Below are positions 22,518 to 31,732 of a stretch of DNA of 39,673 bases, piece after piece. The notes under the pieces were generated by a model, which was not told the origin of the DNA, ran no database searches, and saw nothing but the letters and a program-made list of their open reading frames with translations. The translations under genes were made by a program, and so were the position numbers. The stretch's first letter is position 1, and every line of letters starts with the position of its first letter. The DNA is from Candidatus Omnitrophota bacterium (GTDB lineage Bacteria; Omnitrophota; Gorgyraeia; Zapsychrales; Fredricksoniimonadaceae), in assembly GCA_028870995.1 (NCBI GenBank), contig JAGWOI010000019.1, forward strand, positions 1 through 39,673, in the 5' to 3' direction.

Positions 22518-23938
22518 GAATGTCCTCCGGCGTTACGTAAAGTAGAGGATATCTTAAAATATTCCATCTCGCCTTGCTGCCCCACCCGCTTGTTGACATA
22601 ATCAAGGGCCACATTGGCAAAATAAGAAGAAGCGACCATGTTTTTTTGAAATTGATTAACGGCTGCCGGAGTGGATGAGACGCCTTCAAACGACAAACCC
22701 TTATTGTCACTGCTGACGGTCATGACCGTTAAATAGATCTGAGGCGGCATGATCCGGTAAAGCTCATTGGCTAAATCCGAAAACACCAGACGTCCGTGCA
22801 CCAGGGTCTCAATATCCTGCATTTTTTTCAATTGGTCTTCGGCCTTAAACGATTTTTTTTCAACGGCATGCAACCTGCCTTCCAGCCCGGCCAGTTGGAT
22901 CTTCTTGGCAAGATAACCTGATCCCAGCACCAGCCCCATGGAAATGACGGCTGCGATCAGCCATGCCCCTGTAACAATCCACTGACGTTGGAGGCTACGC
23001 TGCTGTTGGGCCTGCCTGACCGTCCCCGGGATCAAATTGACGGGCGGCGGCTCTTCGCTGAAGGCGATTCCAGCCAAGGAAAAAAAAGAAGCCCCCTCCA
23101 CCGTCATCGAGGAAGGCCATTGCCCTCCCACGAGCTCCATGGTTTGCGTCAGCAATTCCCTGACGATCAGATGGGACCCTGCCTTTGATATTTCTACAGC
23201 CAGCGGGTGGGCCCTGTCATCGGAACTGATCAGTAAGACGGTCTCCACGCTTTTGGAATCGCTGTCTCGGAAAGTGTTTTGCGTCAATTCCCACTGGGTC
23301 AAGATTTCCTTGAATCTGCCCTCTTTGATCTGGCGAAGACCCGCCGATATTTCCCTCGAAGTCAACCATTGGTTACGGTCACAGAGGCAAATTTCCGTAC
23401 GGTCAAGGTCCAAATCGAATACCGCGCAAAGATCGTCCGCAGGGCCTTGCAGGCGGCGGAACAACAGCCATAAACCCACCGAAGAAATGGTGATCCCGCT
23501 GACAGGGATCCTTGCCTCGTCAAAAATACGCCAATAGCGCGTGGCGATTTCCTGCGGGATCACGATCACCGCCACCTTGGAATGTCCGTACTGGGTCTTG
23601 GATAAAACCTGAAAATCAAGGTCCACCTCTTCCCTGGCATAAGGAATTTGGCCGCCTATTTGCAGATCAATCATGGCACGTATTTCATCCTCATCATGGG
23701 AAGGCAGGACCATGGAGCGCAAGATGGCCCGTGAACGCGGAATGACAACAGTGACCCGGCTCTCGGCCAGGTTTAACTTTTGGCTCCGGACAAAGGAGGA
23801 CAGCGTCTCACTGATCTGGACATCATTCTGCCCGTCCACATGGATCACCTCCACGTCCGTGACTTCATTTTGAGGCAAGGCGACCTGCAAAAACTTAACC
23901 GTCTTCTCGTTAATATAAAAAGCAATGTTCGATTTCAT
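22514..23938 (-). CDS. gspL: T2SS GspL-like protein (PilM-like plus PilN-like)
   Basis: This protein of about 474 aa has a cytoplasmic actin-like PilM/GspL domain (about residues 1-320), with DLDLDRTEICLCDRNQWLTSREIS near the nucleotide-site region. One TM helix follows (about 328-350), then a periplasmic coiled coil and a PilN/Fimbrial-assembly ferredoxin-like domain (about 395-470). GspL normally recruits the GspE ATPase to the platform. The start at 23938 (ATG, AAAGGGAT upstream, 2 nt after the gspK stop) is preferred over an upstream in-frame TTG. It overlaps gspM by 4 nt. Confidence 0.82.
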   Translation of the reverse strand: MKSNIAFYINEKTVKFLQVALPQNEVTDVEVIHVDGQNDVQISETLSSFVRSQKLNLAESRVTVVIPRSRAILRSMVLPSHDEDEIRAMIDLQIGGQIPYAREEVDLDFQVLSKTQYGHSKVAVIVIPQEIATRYWRIFDEARIPVSGITISSVGLWLLFRRLQGPADDLCAVFDLDLDRTEICLCDRNQWLTSREISAGLRQIKEGRFKEILTQWELTQNTFRDSDSKSVETVLLISSDDRAHPLAVEISKAGSHLIVRELLTQTMELVGGQWPSSMTVEGASFFSLAGIAFSEEPPPVNLIPGTVRQAQQQRSLQRQWIVTGAWLIAAVISMGLVLGSGYLAKKIQLAGLEGRLHAVEKKSFKAEDQLKKMQDIETLVHGRLVFSDLANELYRIMPPQIYLTVMTVSSDNKGLSFEGVSSTPAAVNQFQKNMVASSYFANVALDYVNKRVGQQGEMEYFKISSTLRNAGGHS

Positions 23939-23940
23939 GA

Positions 23941-24954
23941 TCAATCCCTTTGCCAGGCGATTATCTTTGCTGCTTCGCCCGGCAGCCGCCGGATCACAGC
24001 CTCCACCACAGTACGCGCCCCGCTGTCAGGATCCACACCGGCCACCCGCGCACGGTAATACCCCGAAGTGCCTTCCTGAAGGACCGGCGGCCAATTGGCA
24101 TCATCGGTACCGGCAATGGATGCCGCGCCGTCATCGACGGTAAAAGACTGACTGTCGGCCCCGTCGCGGATGGCGCAGGCTTCATTGATGATATTATCCG
24201 CGTTGGCCGCCGGATTGACCCTGGCGGCCGCATGAGCCACAGCCTGAATGACATCATTATTGGCCGTATCAACATTGATCCATAATCCGTCCTTGGTGCT
24301 GCCGTAAACAGTGACGTCATCCTTGATTTGGTCAAAAATTTCCCTGCTCATGCCGTTGACTTCCAACAGCTCTAAAATATTCTCAAAATGCTTCCTTTTT
24401 GGTTTTAGGAATGAATCATCCTGGGAAAATGAAGAATTCCTGCCCGATGCCTGGGAGATGCCTCCCATGTAGTTGACCACCGACAGCGCCAAGGCATCGG
24501 CATCGGATTGGGACAGCCCTTTAAGCTGGAACAAGGCGCTTAGGATCTGATAATTATTGGTACTGATGGCGTTGATATTGATGCGGCCGCCCTCATCCCT
24601 TAACCCATATGCCAAGGGCTGGCTGTCGTTGTAATTGTGCGCCTGCCATCGGACGACGGCATACGCCCCCCCGCCGGTATCGACATGGGAAAAAACATCC
24701 TGGGGAGTCTTGGCCGGATCAATTAGGATGCCGGAGGCATACAGGGTGTCCTTGGGCGAAGGCGATTTTTGCAAAAGATCGAGGATACGGCTGATCTCCG
24801 CCCGCGCCGACGCGTAGCCGCGCAGCTTCCCACGGTAATTGCTCAGCAAGGAAACCTCCAGACTGGAGCGCCTGCTTAAAGACCAGGCCATCAGAGACAA
24901 AACCAATAAAACCCATAAGACCATGATTAAAGTGACCCCTTTGTTGTTCATCAT
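23941..24954 (-). CDS. gspK: T2SS minor pseudopilin GspK
   Basis: This protein of about 337 aa has a short prepilin leader ending in KG, then VTLIMVLWVLLVLSLMAW, the hydrophobic helix of pseudopilins. As in other GspK proteins the +5 glutamate is absent. The large globular part has the GspK helical insertion (about residues 110-220, SQSDADALALSVVNY and MSREIFDQI). It ends with IVRRLPGE-like strands (AVIRRLPGEAAKI). GspK caps the pseudopilus tip with GspI and GspJ. I place the start at the ATG that overlaps the gspJ stop (TGATG), since the in-frame TTG one codon earlier is less likely. Confidence 0.88.
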   Translation of the reverse strand: MMNNKGVTLIMVLWVLLVLSLMAWSLSRRSSLEVSLLSNYRGKLRGYASARAEISRILDLLQKSPSPKDTLYASGILIDPAKTPQDVFSHVDTGGGAYAVVRWQAHNYNDSQPLAYGLRDEGGRININAISTNNYQILSALFQLKGLSQSDADALALSVVNYMGGISQASGRNSSFSQDDSFLKPKRKHFENILELLEVNGMSREIFDQIKDDVTVYGSTKDGLWINVDTANNDVIQAVAHAAARVNPAANADNIINEACAIRDGADSQSFTVDDGAASIAGTDDANWPPVLQEGTSGYYRARVAGVDPDSGARTVVEAVIRRLPGEAAKIIAWQRD

Positions 24955-25667
24955 CAACCCGCCAATGGCGCCAGAAAAATATCCCGCTTGAAACTTAGAT
25001 TGGGTTGGACATTCCCCGGGTCATATAGAACAAAACGGCAGCTGACCGCCAGCGGCAGGCCCTTCTTGTCCCAGGAATCCTGGTAATCAAGAGCTTTGGC
25101 CCCCAGCGTATTCAGATCTTTCGATTTAGCCGTGTACCGGCAGTTGAAACTTCCCCTTTTCAATTTGGAGGTGACAACCTGGATGGACGTATCATTGTCT
25201 GCGTCATTAAGCCAGTCCGCCAGGCTGCTTTCCTGACGCAATAAATACTCGACCGGCGCCCGGCCGGCGAGATTACGGCGGCTGGGATTGGTCACGCGGC
25301 CGATAAAGGACTGTCCCCCTCTTCCCCTGACCGATGAACTGCTGTAATAACTGACCCGTTTAAGCCCGCGTGACGTTTGTGTGATGAAGGAAAAGCCGTC
25401 CTTCTCTCCGTCAAAGATAACGGCATCGGCATAGCTGGCGGAAAGGTCGAGGCTGATGCTGTTTTCCAAATCATGCGTCATGGACCGGTCAGCCAGAAGC
25501 ACTTCCATATAATCGTTAAACACATGCCTCATCCTGTCATCCAGCCTCACGCCTGACCAGAACATGCTGTAAACAGCCGCGCCGATGATGGCGGCAATGG
25601 CCAGGCCCAACAAAAGCTCAATGAGCGTGAATCCTTTATGTTGTCTGGTTGGCGGCATAATTCCCAT
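24954..25667 (-). CDS. gspJ: T2SS minor pseudopilin GspJ-like
   Basis: This 237-aa pseudopilin has a leader of about 12 residues ending HKG, then FTLIELLLGLAIAAIIGAAV with Glu at +5. The globular part is of normal GspJ size and belongs to the tip complex with GspI and GspK. An in-frame ATG three codons later is an alternative start. The 5' end overlaps gspI by 32 nt. A decayed palindrome core (GGACTGTCC, 25308-25316) falls in the coding region and reads GGQSF here, i.e. a different frame from the copies in hemL and the glycosyltransferase. Confidence 0.85.
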   Translation of the reverse strand: MGIMPPTRQHKGFTLIELLLGLAIAAIIGAAVYSMFWSGVRLDDRMRHVFNDYMEVLLADRSMTHDLENSISLDLSASYADAVIFDGEKDGFSFITQTSRGLKRVSYYSSSSVRGRGGQSFIGRVTNPSRRNLAGRAPVEYLLRQESSLADWLNDADNDTSIQVVTSKLKRGSFNCRYTAKSKDLNTLGAKALDYQDSWDKKGLPLAVSCRFVLYDPGNVQPNLSFKRDIFLAPLAG

Positions 25668-26034
25668 TGGGGTTATAAATGGCTGTTGTAATAACCAGAC
25701 GATTGTGGGCCTGGCCCGCCGGCCAATTTAACTGCAGCCGGACCTCTTCTAAATGACTGTTGATCGTCTTTGTCAGGGCTTGGGCCGAAAAATCCTCATA
25801 AGGGGCCTCTAAGGCCAACGGGGCGGCGTTCAGCAGGTCTTCACTGGCCGTTGTCGCATATAAAAGTCCCAGCCTGTTTTCCATGGCGGTCAAAGCCCTG
25901 ACCGTTTCCTGATAGCGTAAGTCCGTTCGGAAATTCGTCAGCAGGGACTGCGTGATGAAGGTCAGGCAAATGCTGGCGATCAAAACCGTCAGGATGGCTT
26001 CCATTAAAATAAAGCCGGACTTAAGTTTATTCAT
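25636..26034 (-). CDS. gspI: T2SS minor pseudopilin GspI-like
   Basis: This 132-aa pseudopilin has the leader MNKLKSG, then FILMEAILTVLIASICLTFI with Glu at +5. The short globular part of about 100 aa fits GspI. AAGGGTCA precedes the ATG. It overlaps the gspH end by 8 nt and gspJ by 32 nt. The order H-I-J-K is that of canonical gsp operons, which supports the naming despite low sequence conservation among minor pseudopilins. Confidence 0.82.
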   Translation of the reverse strand: MNKLKSGFILMEAILTVLIASICLTFITQSLLTNFRTDLRYQETVRALTAMENRLGLLYATTASEDLLNAAPLALEAPYEDFSAQALTKTINSHLEEVRLQLNWPAGQAHNRLVITTAIYNPNGNYAANQTT

Positions 26035-26497
26035 TGACCCTTGTCATCCTTCCTATCACAACGGCCGATGAGAGTGTGATGGTTTGTTTCTTAGAACCCA
26101 GATGGACGGTGGCCGGATCGATGAGGCCGTCCGAATAGAACTTGATCGACCTCCTGTTGGTTTCAAGGTTGACGGAACCAGGAATATAATGCTTCCTTCC
26201 CAACGGGCCAGGCACAGCTTTAAAACCGCTCTCTTCACTGGTCTCTTCATTGACCAACACCTGCTGAACATCGTAGGAACGCCGGTCTTCGGAAAATACC
26301 AGGGCCAGGGAATGCCCCCGGCTTACGGCCATGGCCTGGGCCCAGCGGCTGATATCCAGCAAATCATCGACGGTCCTCTTTAGTTGGAAATCGGAATATC
26401 CTTTGGAAAAATTTGGAGCGGCCAGCCCCAGGATAATTCCCATAAGGACCAACACCATCAGGATCTCGATAAGAGTAAATGCCTTATTTTTCTTCAT
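26027..26497 (-). CDS. gspH: T2SS pseudopilin GspH-like
   Basis: This 156-aa pseudopilin has the leader MKKNKA, then FTLIEILMVLVLMGIILGLAAP with Glu at +5. The residue before the cleavage site is Ala instead of the near-invariant Gly, which is tolerated but may slow processing. The GspH globular domain follows, with SRGHSLALVFSEDRRSYDV. The start at 26497 overlaps the gspG stop by 14 nt; the frame continues to 26599 within gspG and is rejected there. Confidence 0.82.
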   Translation of the reverse strand: MKKNKAFTLIEILMVLVLMGIILGLAAPNFSKGYSDFQLKRTVDDLLDISRWAQAMAVSRGHSLALVFSEDRRSYDVQQVLVNEETSEESGFKAVPGPLGRKHYIPGSVNLETNRRSIKFYSDGLIDPATVHLGSKKQTITLSSAVVIGRMTRVNE

Positions 26498-26921
26498 TGC
26501 CCCAATTATTGATGCTTTTGGCATCCTCCACCCCATCAGGGCCCACTGATGAGAGATCATAGCTCTCCGGGTTGTGCGTACCTGGTGCCGCATAAACATA
26601 GTCCCGGCCCCACGGGTCCTTGGGGACCTTTTTCTTCTTTAAGTAAGGGCCGTTCCATTGGGGCGGCACCGGCGGTATCGTTGGTGCCGCGATCAGGGCG
26701 GAAAGCCCCTGCTCGGTCGTCGGATATTGCCCCACATCCATGCGGTAGAGGTCCAGGGCCGTGGAGAGGTTCGACTCGATATCTGTCCGCGCCGCCGTGT
26801 TGCGGGCCTGTTCGCTGCGTCCGGCGATATTAGGCACCAGCATGGCCACGAGTATGCCGATAATGATCACCACCAGCATGATCTCAATTAACGTGAATCC
26901 AGTCCCTTTATGTTTCAGCAT
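26484..26921 (-). CDS. gspG: T2SS major pseudopilin GspG
   Basis: This 145-aa protein has the leader MLKHKGTG, then FTLIEIMLVVIIIGILVAMLVP. The GspG-specific C-terminal part has YRMDVGQYPTTEQGLSALI and PKDPWGRDYVYAAPGTHNPESYDLSS (in pieces), including the DPWG and the Asp/Ser residues that form the calcium site in known structures. This is the pseudopilus rod subunit. AAGGGAGAAGAT precedes the ATG. It is the best-conserved member of the operon and anchors the T2SS assignment. Confidence 0.95.
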   Translation of the reverse strand: MLKHKGTGFTLIEIMLVVIIIGILVAMLVPNIAGRSEQARNTAARTDIESNLSTALDLYRMDVGQYPTTEQGLSALIAAPTIPPVPPQWNGPYLKKKKVPKDPWGRDYVYAAPGTHNPESYDLSSVGPDGVEDAKSINNWGNEEK

Positions 26922-26931
26922 ATCTTCTCCC

Positions 26932-28152
26932 TTACTGGATCATGGTATTCATTTGGAACATCGGCAAGAGCATGGCCACGATCATAAAGCCAACAATACC
27001 CACCACCATGACCAAAACCGCGGGCCCGAGGATGGTCACAAACCCTCCGGCCATTTCCTGGCTGGAGCGCTCGCAATTGGCTGCCAATTTATACAGACCG
27101 CTTTCCAATTTTCCGCTTTCCTGCCCGACAGCGATCAAATCCACCGCCATTTCTGGGAAAAGGCTGCTTGTTTTGATGGCTGCCGTCAGGCTCATCCCGG
27201 ATTTGACCTTGGCCGTTATTTCCATCAGTTCTTCCTGCAAGAGACTGTTGTCAATGACCAGGGTGACGGATTCCAATGCGGATACAATTGGCACCCGGCT
27301 TTCCAGCAACATCCCGAGCGTCCTGGCAAAACGGCTTAATTCCGTATTCTCGATAAAACTTTTTAGTAAAGGGGTCTTTAATGCCACCCCGTCAATCCAG
27401 GCCTTTCCTTTTGGTGTCCGGATATAGGAACGGACCCAGAATACGGCCCCTGCGGCAACGGCGGCAATAAGCCACCAAAAATAGGCAAATAGTTGACTTA
27501 AGGCCACGACCATCCTCGTCATCAAAGGAAGCTGGGAGCTGTAATCCTCGAACATCAAGGTCAGCCGCGGCAGGACGAAGGAGAGCAAAACAAAGACCGT
27601 CAAACAGCCAACCGCAAATATGATCGCAGGATATAACAGGCTCGACTTGACCCGGGACTGCATCTGCATATCGGTCTCCAAAAACTGCGCCAGGCGGTTG
27701 AGAACCATAGGCAGCTGGCCGCTGGTCTCCGCGGCTTTAACGGTGTTGATATACATAGGCGAAAACACACCGGGCGGGCGGCCCAAGGCGGCTGACAGGC
27801 TGCCCCCTTTTTGAAGGACATCGCCCATGGATCTGATGACCTTGGTCATGGCCGGAAACTGGCGCTGCCTGCCCAAAAGCTCCATGCACCTCGCCAGCGG
27901 TATCCCTGCTTCCAAAAGATCGGCCAATTGCCTGGTAAACTGAAACAACGCTGTCTGTGAGACTCTAATGACGGGTATTCCGGTGATATTGGTCGGCAAT
28001 ACCACCTTCATCCAAAGCTTGATGTCAAAAGGGATTTGGCCGGCCTTGGTCAACTTGGACACCGCTTCGTTAAGGGTGTCGGCTTCGATGACGCCGCTGG
28101 TGATCTCCTGCGGCCCGCATTTGGCTTTATAAATGAATTGAGGCATAATCAT
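26932..28152 (-). CDS. gspF: T2SS inner-membrane platform protein GspF
   Basis: This 406-aa polytopic protein has two GspF domains (about residues 70-195 and 270-400), each with the RQLADLLEAGIPLARCMELL-type pattern. The second contains LGMLLESRVPIVSALES. TM helices lie near 170-200, 220-245 and at the C-terminus (380-400). GspF couples the cytoplasmic ATPase to pseudopilus assembly. The ATG overlaps the gspD stop (ATGA). The second ATG, two codons in, is an alternative. A short N-terminal domain (1-60) resembles the usual GspF start. Confidence 0.93.
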   Translation of the reverse strand: MIMPQFIYKAKCGPQEITSGVIEADTLNEAVSKLTKAGQIPFDIKLWMKVVLPTNITGIPVIRVSQTALFQFTRQLADLLEAGIPLARCMELLGRQRQFPAMTKVIRSMGDVLQKGGSLSAALGRPPGVFSPMYINTVKAAETSGQLPMVLNRLAQFLETDMQMQSRVKSSLLYPAIIFAVGCLTVFVLLSFVLPRLTLMFEDYSSQLPLMTRMVVALSQLFAYFWWLIAAVAAGAVFWVRSYIRTPKGKAWIDGVALKTPLLKSFIENTELSRFARTLGMLLESRVPIVSALESVTLVIDNSLLQEELMEITAKVKSGMSLTAAIKTSSLFPEMAVDLIAVGQESGKLESGLYKLAANCERSSQEMAGGFVTILGPAVLVMVVGIVGFMIVAMLLPMFQMNTMIQ

Positions 28153-29798
28153 GGCACGGGAACCGTGGATTTATCCTTGGGCAAGGGATTGTAATAGGTA
28201 TAATTTCCCCCGCCTTGGAGAGCCTTGGAGGCATTGATATATTCTTCAGGATTGACGTGCACATCGCCGTTAATAATGTGGGGCGTCAGGAAAATGACGA
28301 TTTCCGTTTTCTGTAAATTGCGGTTTTCCGAACTAAAGGCCTTGCCGATAATGGGCAGGTCTCCCAGAATGGGTATCTTGGTCTTGCTGTTGCTAAGCTC
28401 ATCCTTCATCAGGCCGCCGATAATAATGGTGACCCCGTCCTTGACCCTGACAGTCGTCTGCACGGAATCCGTATCAACGATGGGGATAGACCCGCTGTTG
28501 GGCACGGGATAGGGAACGGGTTCGATGCTGGAGACTTCCGGCTTGATCTTCATGGTCACATAGCCGTCATTGTGGATAAGGGGGGTCACGTGCAATTTCA
28601 CGCCCACATCGATAAAGGTCACGGTAGCGGAAGTGGTGGTGGTCACGGAATTGGCCACCGTTGATGAAGTGGCGTACGGCTGGCTGGTGCCGATCAAAAT
28701 GCTGGCTTCCTGATTATTGATGACCGCCAGGCTTGGGCTTGACAAGGTCCTGGACTTGCCGAAGGTGTCCAGCACCTGCAGCACGTCATGGAAGGTGTTG
28801 CTGTTCATGGCGCCGATGGCCAGGGTGCCCACCCCTGTGGACGTGGCCGAGGCAGGCAAACTGAAATTGCTGGAGATTTGCGCCTGGGTATGGCCCAAAT
28901 CCTTGATGACCTTGTCCCAATTGATGCCCATCTGGTAATCATCACCGAGGGTGATCTGGACGATCTTGGCCTCGATAAAGACTTCCTTGTCCTTCTTGTC
29001 CATGGCCTCGATCATGCCCGCGATCCGTTTGACCTTGGAAGGCGAATCCGTCACCACCAGCGTGTTGGAACGTTTATCAAACTCGATACTTCCCACATCC
29101 TTGGTCAGCATGGTCCCGATCGTCTTGGCCAGATCATCAGCCTTGGCATAACTGACATTAAATACCCTGGTCTCAAAGGGACTATCCAGGGTCTTGATAT
29201 ACTTAAGCAGCTGGTCGACTTTCTGGGGGGCATCTTCGATAATGATGCTGTTGGACTCCTCGTCCGCAATCACCTTGCCTTCCCGGCTCTTGACCTGGTT
29301 GAGCACTGCGACCACATTGGTGGCCCTGGCTGACGATAACGGCACAATGACTCTCTTAATGTCCACTCCGAAAGGATGGCCCGTGGCCTGCTCATATTCG
29401 GCGGCGCTCATGATCTGCACCAACCCGTTATGTTCCATATAGGCCAGATCGTTGGCCTTCAGGATGGTGGTCAGGGCGTTATGCACCTCTACATCCTTCA
29501 AAAAAATAGTCACCCTGCCGGTAATGCTTTTACCGGCAATGATGTTCAATCCTGACCGCGATGCCAATAGTTTGAGCACATCATTGATGTCCATGTCCCT
29601 TAGATCAAGCGTATTTAAGATAAGCGACGGCTTAACCTCCTCAGGGACAGTTGTCGAAGCGGCCGGCGTTGAAACGGTGGACGCTGAACCGGCAGGCGCT
29701 GAAGGTGCATTGGCCGTGGATTGGGCCCCGCTGTAACTAAAGGAATAAGCCAGGAATATAAAGGCCAGCAGGCCTGCGCTTCTGATCAACCGATTCAT
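28149..29798 (-). CDS. gspD: T2SS secretin GspD
   Basis: This 549-aa outer-membrane secretin has a signal peptide (about residues 1-25), then a low-complexity Ala/Ser/Thr/Pro linker (25-55). An STN/N0-like domain follows (LDLRDMDINDVLKLLASRSGLNIIAGKSI in pieces), then N-domains with KVIADEESNSIIIED and IEFDKRSNTLVVTDSP. The secretin core is about 330-515, with SRTLSSPSLAVINNQEA, VGVKLHVTPLI and the end VVIFLTPHII-type (EIVIFLTPHIING). It is shorter than typical GspD (about 650 aa), so one N domain is probably missing. No lipobox is visible. Confidence 0.93.
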   Translation of the reverse strand: MNRLIRSAGLLAFIFLAYSFSYSGAQSTANAPSAPAGSASTVSTPAASTTVPEEVKPSLILNTLDLRDMDINDVLKLLASRSGLNIIAGKSITGRVTIFLKDVEVHNALTTILKANDLAYMEHNGLVQIMSAAEYEQATGHPFGVDIKRVIVPLSSARATNVVAVLNQVKSREGKVIADEESNSIIIEDAPQKVDQLLKYIKTLDSPFETRVFNVSYAKADDLAKTIGTMLTKDVGSIEFDKRSNTLVVTDSPSKVKRIAGMIEAMDKKDKEVFIEAKIVQITLGDDYQMGINWDKVIKDLGHTQAQISSNFSLPASATSTGVGTLAIGAMNSNTFHDVLQVLDTFGKSRTLSSPSLAVINNQEASILIGTSQPYATSSTVANSVTTTTSATVTFIDVGVKLHVTPLIHNDGYVTMKIKPEVSSIEPVPYPVPNSGSIPIVDTDSVQTTVRVKDGVTIIIGGLMKDELSNSKTKIPILGDLPIIGKAFSSENRNLQKTEIVIFLTPHIINGDVHVNPEEYINASKALQGGGNYTYYNPLPKDKSTVPVP

Positions 29799-29801
29799 AC
29801 C

Positions 29802-30308
29802 TTAGTCTCTTTTCACCGGAATGGTTATCTCCTGCCCCTCGTAATTAATAATGAATCTATCCGGATATACGCTTTTAATGCTGATACCCGCCTGGGGATG
29901 CGCCTTATCTATAAAATAGGTTTGATGGGCAAAGGCATCTTCAATAATAAGCTGTGAGGGCCTCGAAATCAGGAGCCCCACGATCTTCAGATGCGCCGGA
30001 AGCTGTCCGCTGACGGTCGTCTCAACCACCCCCGTTGGGCTGATGGAAGCCGGTGAAAAAACATCCCTCACCGGGACAGAAACGGAAGGATGGGCAGGAT
30101 TTAAATTTAACGCCGGAACAGGCAGGGCAGACGCGGTCTTGGCCGGCCCCTTATGCTTAAAAACGGCCGTGTTGTGGGTTTGAAAGAACAAGGTGAGGAC
30201 CAAAAAAAGGAAGCAGGCCGCCGTAAAAAACATAGACAGGCGCCCAACCAGCCGTACCGTGGCCGCTGAAGAAGCCGCTTCCATGAATTTTGCAAATAGT
30301 CCATCCAC
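29802..30308 (-). CDS. gspC: T2SS GspC-like bitopic protein
   Basis: This 168-aa protein has one TM helix (about residues 22-44), a proline-rich linker and a periplasmic HR-like beta domain with LKIVGLLISRPSQLIIEDAFAHQTYFIDKAH (in pieces, about 104-137) and SIKSVYPDRFIINYEGQEI. GspC links the platform to the secretin. The PDZ domain of larger GspC proteins is absent. It is the first gene of the T2SS operon. The start is a GTG with AGGGGA 8 nt upstream. The naming relies on position before gspD plus the HR-like domain. Confidence 0.75.
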   Translation of the reverse strand: MDGLFAKFMEAASSAATVRLVGRLSMFFTAACFLFLVLTLFFQTHNTAVFKHKGPAKTASALPVPALNLNPAHPSVSVPVRDVFSPASISPTGVVETTVSGQLPAHLKIVGLLISRPSQLIIEDAFAHQTYFIDKAHPQAGISIKSVYPDRFIINYEGQEITIPVKRD

Positions 30309-30397
30309 TTAAAAGTCCCCTGTAAGGTCCTTCAAGCGGCTCCATGATATCTTTACTAAAATGAAGACAGGATGAAATGAAGATTAAACGGCAGAAA

Positions 30398-31345
30398 TCA
30401 CTTATATTTGACTTTAAAATACTCGACCGTGCGCTTTAACCCCTCTTCAAAATCCACCAGGGGCCGGTAGGCGGTCCTATGGCTGATCTTAGAGATATCG
30501 GCATTGGTCTTAAATACGTCCCCGGCGCGGACAGGGAGGAATTGAGGCTGGAGGTTTTTCCCAAGGATGCGGTTGAGTGTCTGGGCCAATTCCAGGACGG
30601 TACGGTCCTGGCCGCAAGCCACATTAAAAACCTCATGCTTGATCCCAGGGGTCGTTGCCGCAAGGATGTTGGCGGAAACCACGTTATCGACATAGGTAAA
30701 GTCCCTGGACTGCAGGCCTGTCCCGAAGATCGGAGGCGGGGCGTCTGTGCGGATACAATGGATGAATTTGGGTACAACCACGGCATAGTCGTCATCCAGC
30801 GCCTGGCGGGGACCAAAAATGTTAAAATAACGCAAAGCCGCAGTTTCCACCCCGAAGAATTCTGAAAAGATCCGGCAATAATGCTCCCCCGCCAGCTTGC
30901 TTAAAGCATAGGGCGAGATGGGCCTGGTGGGCTGCTCTTCCTTTTCCGGGAACAGCGCGGTGTCCCCGTAAACGGAACTGGAGGAAGCAAAGACAAACCT
31001 TTTGATCTTATGGCGTGAAGCCGCCTTGAGCATATGGACAATGCCGTCGATGTTGACCTTATTGTAAGCCAGGGGGTCGGTCATGGACTTAGGCACGGAG
31101 CGCAGCGCCGCCTGATGGAGCACGTAATCCATCCCCAAGCAGGCCTTGTCGCAATCAACGGCATTGATGATATCGCCTTGTAAAAGCTCGAACTTATCCT
31201 TGCCTAAGCCTGCGGCAAACTCAAGATTCTCTTCCCTGCCCGAAGAAAAGTTGTCCAACACACGGACAAAATGCCCCTGTCCTGCCAAGGTTTGGGCGAT
31301 ATGGGAACCGATAAATCCAGCCCCTCCTGTAACCAGAAAATTCAT
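30398..31345 (-). CDS. UDP-sugar C4-epimerase/dehydratase (extended SDR)
   Basis: This 315-aa NAD-dependent extended short-chain dehydrogenase has the Rossmann motif GGAGFIGS (7-14), the active-site SSSSVYG (121-127) and the Tyr-x3-Lys pair Y146/K150 in SPYALSKLAGE. The C-terminal substrate part has RYFNIFGPRQ and RDFTYVDNVV. It most resembles UDP-GlcNAc/UDP-Glc 4-epimerases of the WbpP/GalE type. It would supply a nucleotide sugar for surface polysaccharide. It begins directly after the cupin stop (TAA then ATG), so it belongs to the nadA-met operon at least by transcription. Confidence 0.88.
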   Translation of the reverse strand: MNFLVTGGAGFIGSHIAQTLAGQGHFVRVLDNFSSGREENLEFAAGLGKDKFELLQGDIINAVDCDKACLGMDYVLHQAALRSVPKSMTDPLAYNKVNIDGIVHMLKAASRHKIKRFVFASSSSVYGDTALFPEKEEQPTRPISPYALSKLAGEHYCRIFSEFFGVETAALRYFNIFGPRQALDDDYAVVVPKFIHCIRTDAPPPIFGTGLQSRDFTYVDNVVSANILAATTPGIKHEVFNVACGQDRTVLELAQTLNRILGKNLQPQFLPVRAGDVFKTNADISKISHRTAYRPLVDFEEGLKRTVEYFKVKYK

Positions 31346-31708
31346 TTACTTGTCCTTGGGAGGGCGCGCATAATCATCCTGGAGGCGGGTGATGTCGTCT
31401 TCGCCCAGATAGGCGCCGCACGCCACTTCGATAAATACCAGCGGCTCGTCATTAGGATTGCCGATCCGGTGGACAACGCCTAAAGGCACATCCACCACGC
31501 TGCCCGGCCCCACCGGGATCTCCCTACCGTCCACAATGGCCAGCCCCTGCCCGTGCACGATGACCCATTTTTCGGAACGGTGCTGGTGTTTTTGCAAACT
31601 CAGGCGCGTTTTAGGCATGACCTCAACGCGTTTGACCCAAACGCCGTTCTCCTGGTAGAACTTCTGGTATTTGCCCCACGGGCGCTGGGATTCTTCCAAA
31701 TATTTCAT
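31346..31708 (-). CDS. Cupin, phosphomannose isomerase type II-like domain
   Basis: This 120-aa single-domain cupin equals the C-terminal isomerase domain of ManC/AlgA-type enzymes: it has RPWGKY (9-14), KTRLSLQKHQHRSEKW (33-48, with the metal ligands), VDVPLGVVHRIGNP and FIEVACGAYLGEDDI (about 93-107). Such stand-alone proteins interconvert mannose-6-phosphate and fructose-6-phosphate or act on related sugars. The metal ligands (His-x-His, Glu, His) are intact. GAGGACA precedes the ATG. It is directly followed by the epimerase gene, which supports a nucleotide-sugar role. Confidence 0.88.
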   Translation of the reverse strand: MKYLEESQRPWGKYQKFYQENGVWVKRVEVMPKTRLSLQKHQHRSEKWVIVHGQGLAIVDGREIPVGPGSVVDVPLGVVHRIGNPNDEPLVFIEVACGAYLGEDDITRLQDDYARPPKDK

Positions 31709-31732
31709 GATCTTTTGTCCTCGAGCGCTATT

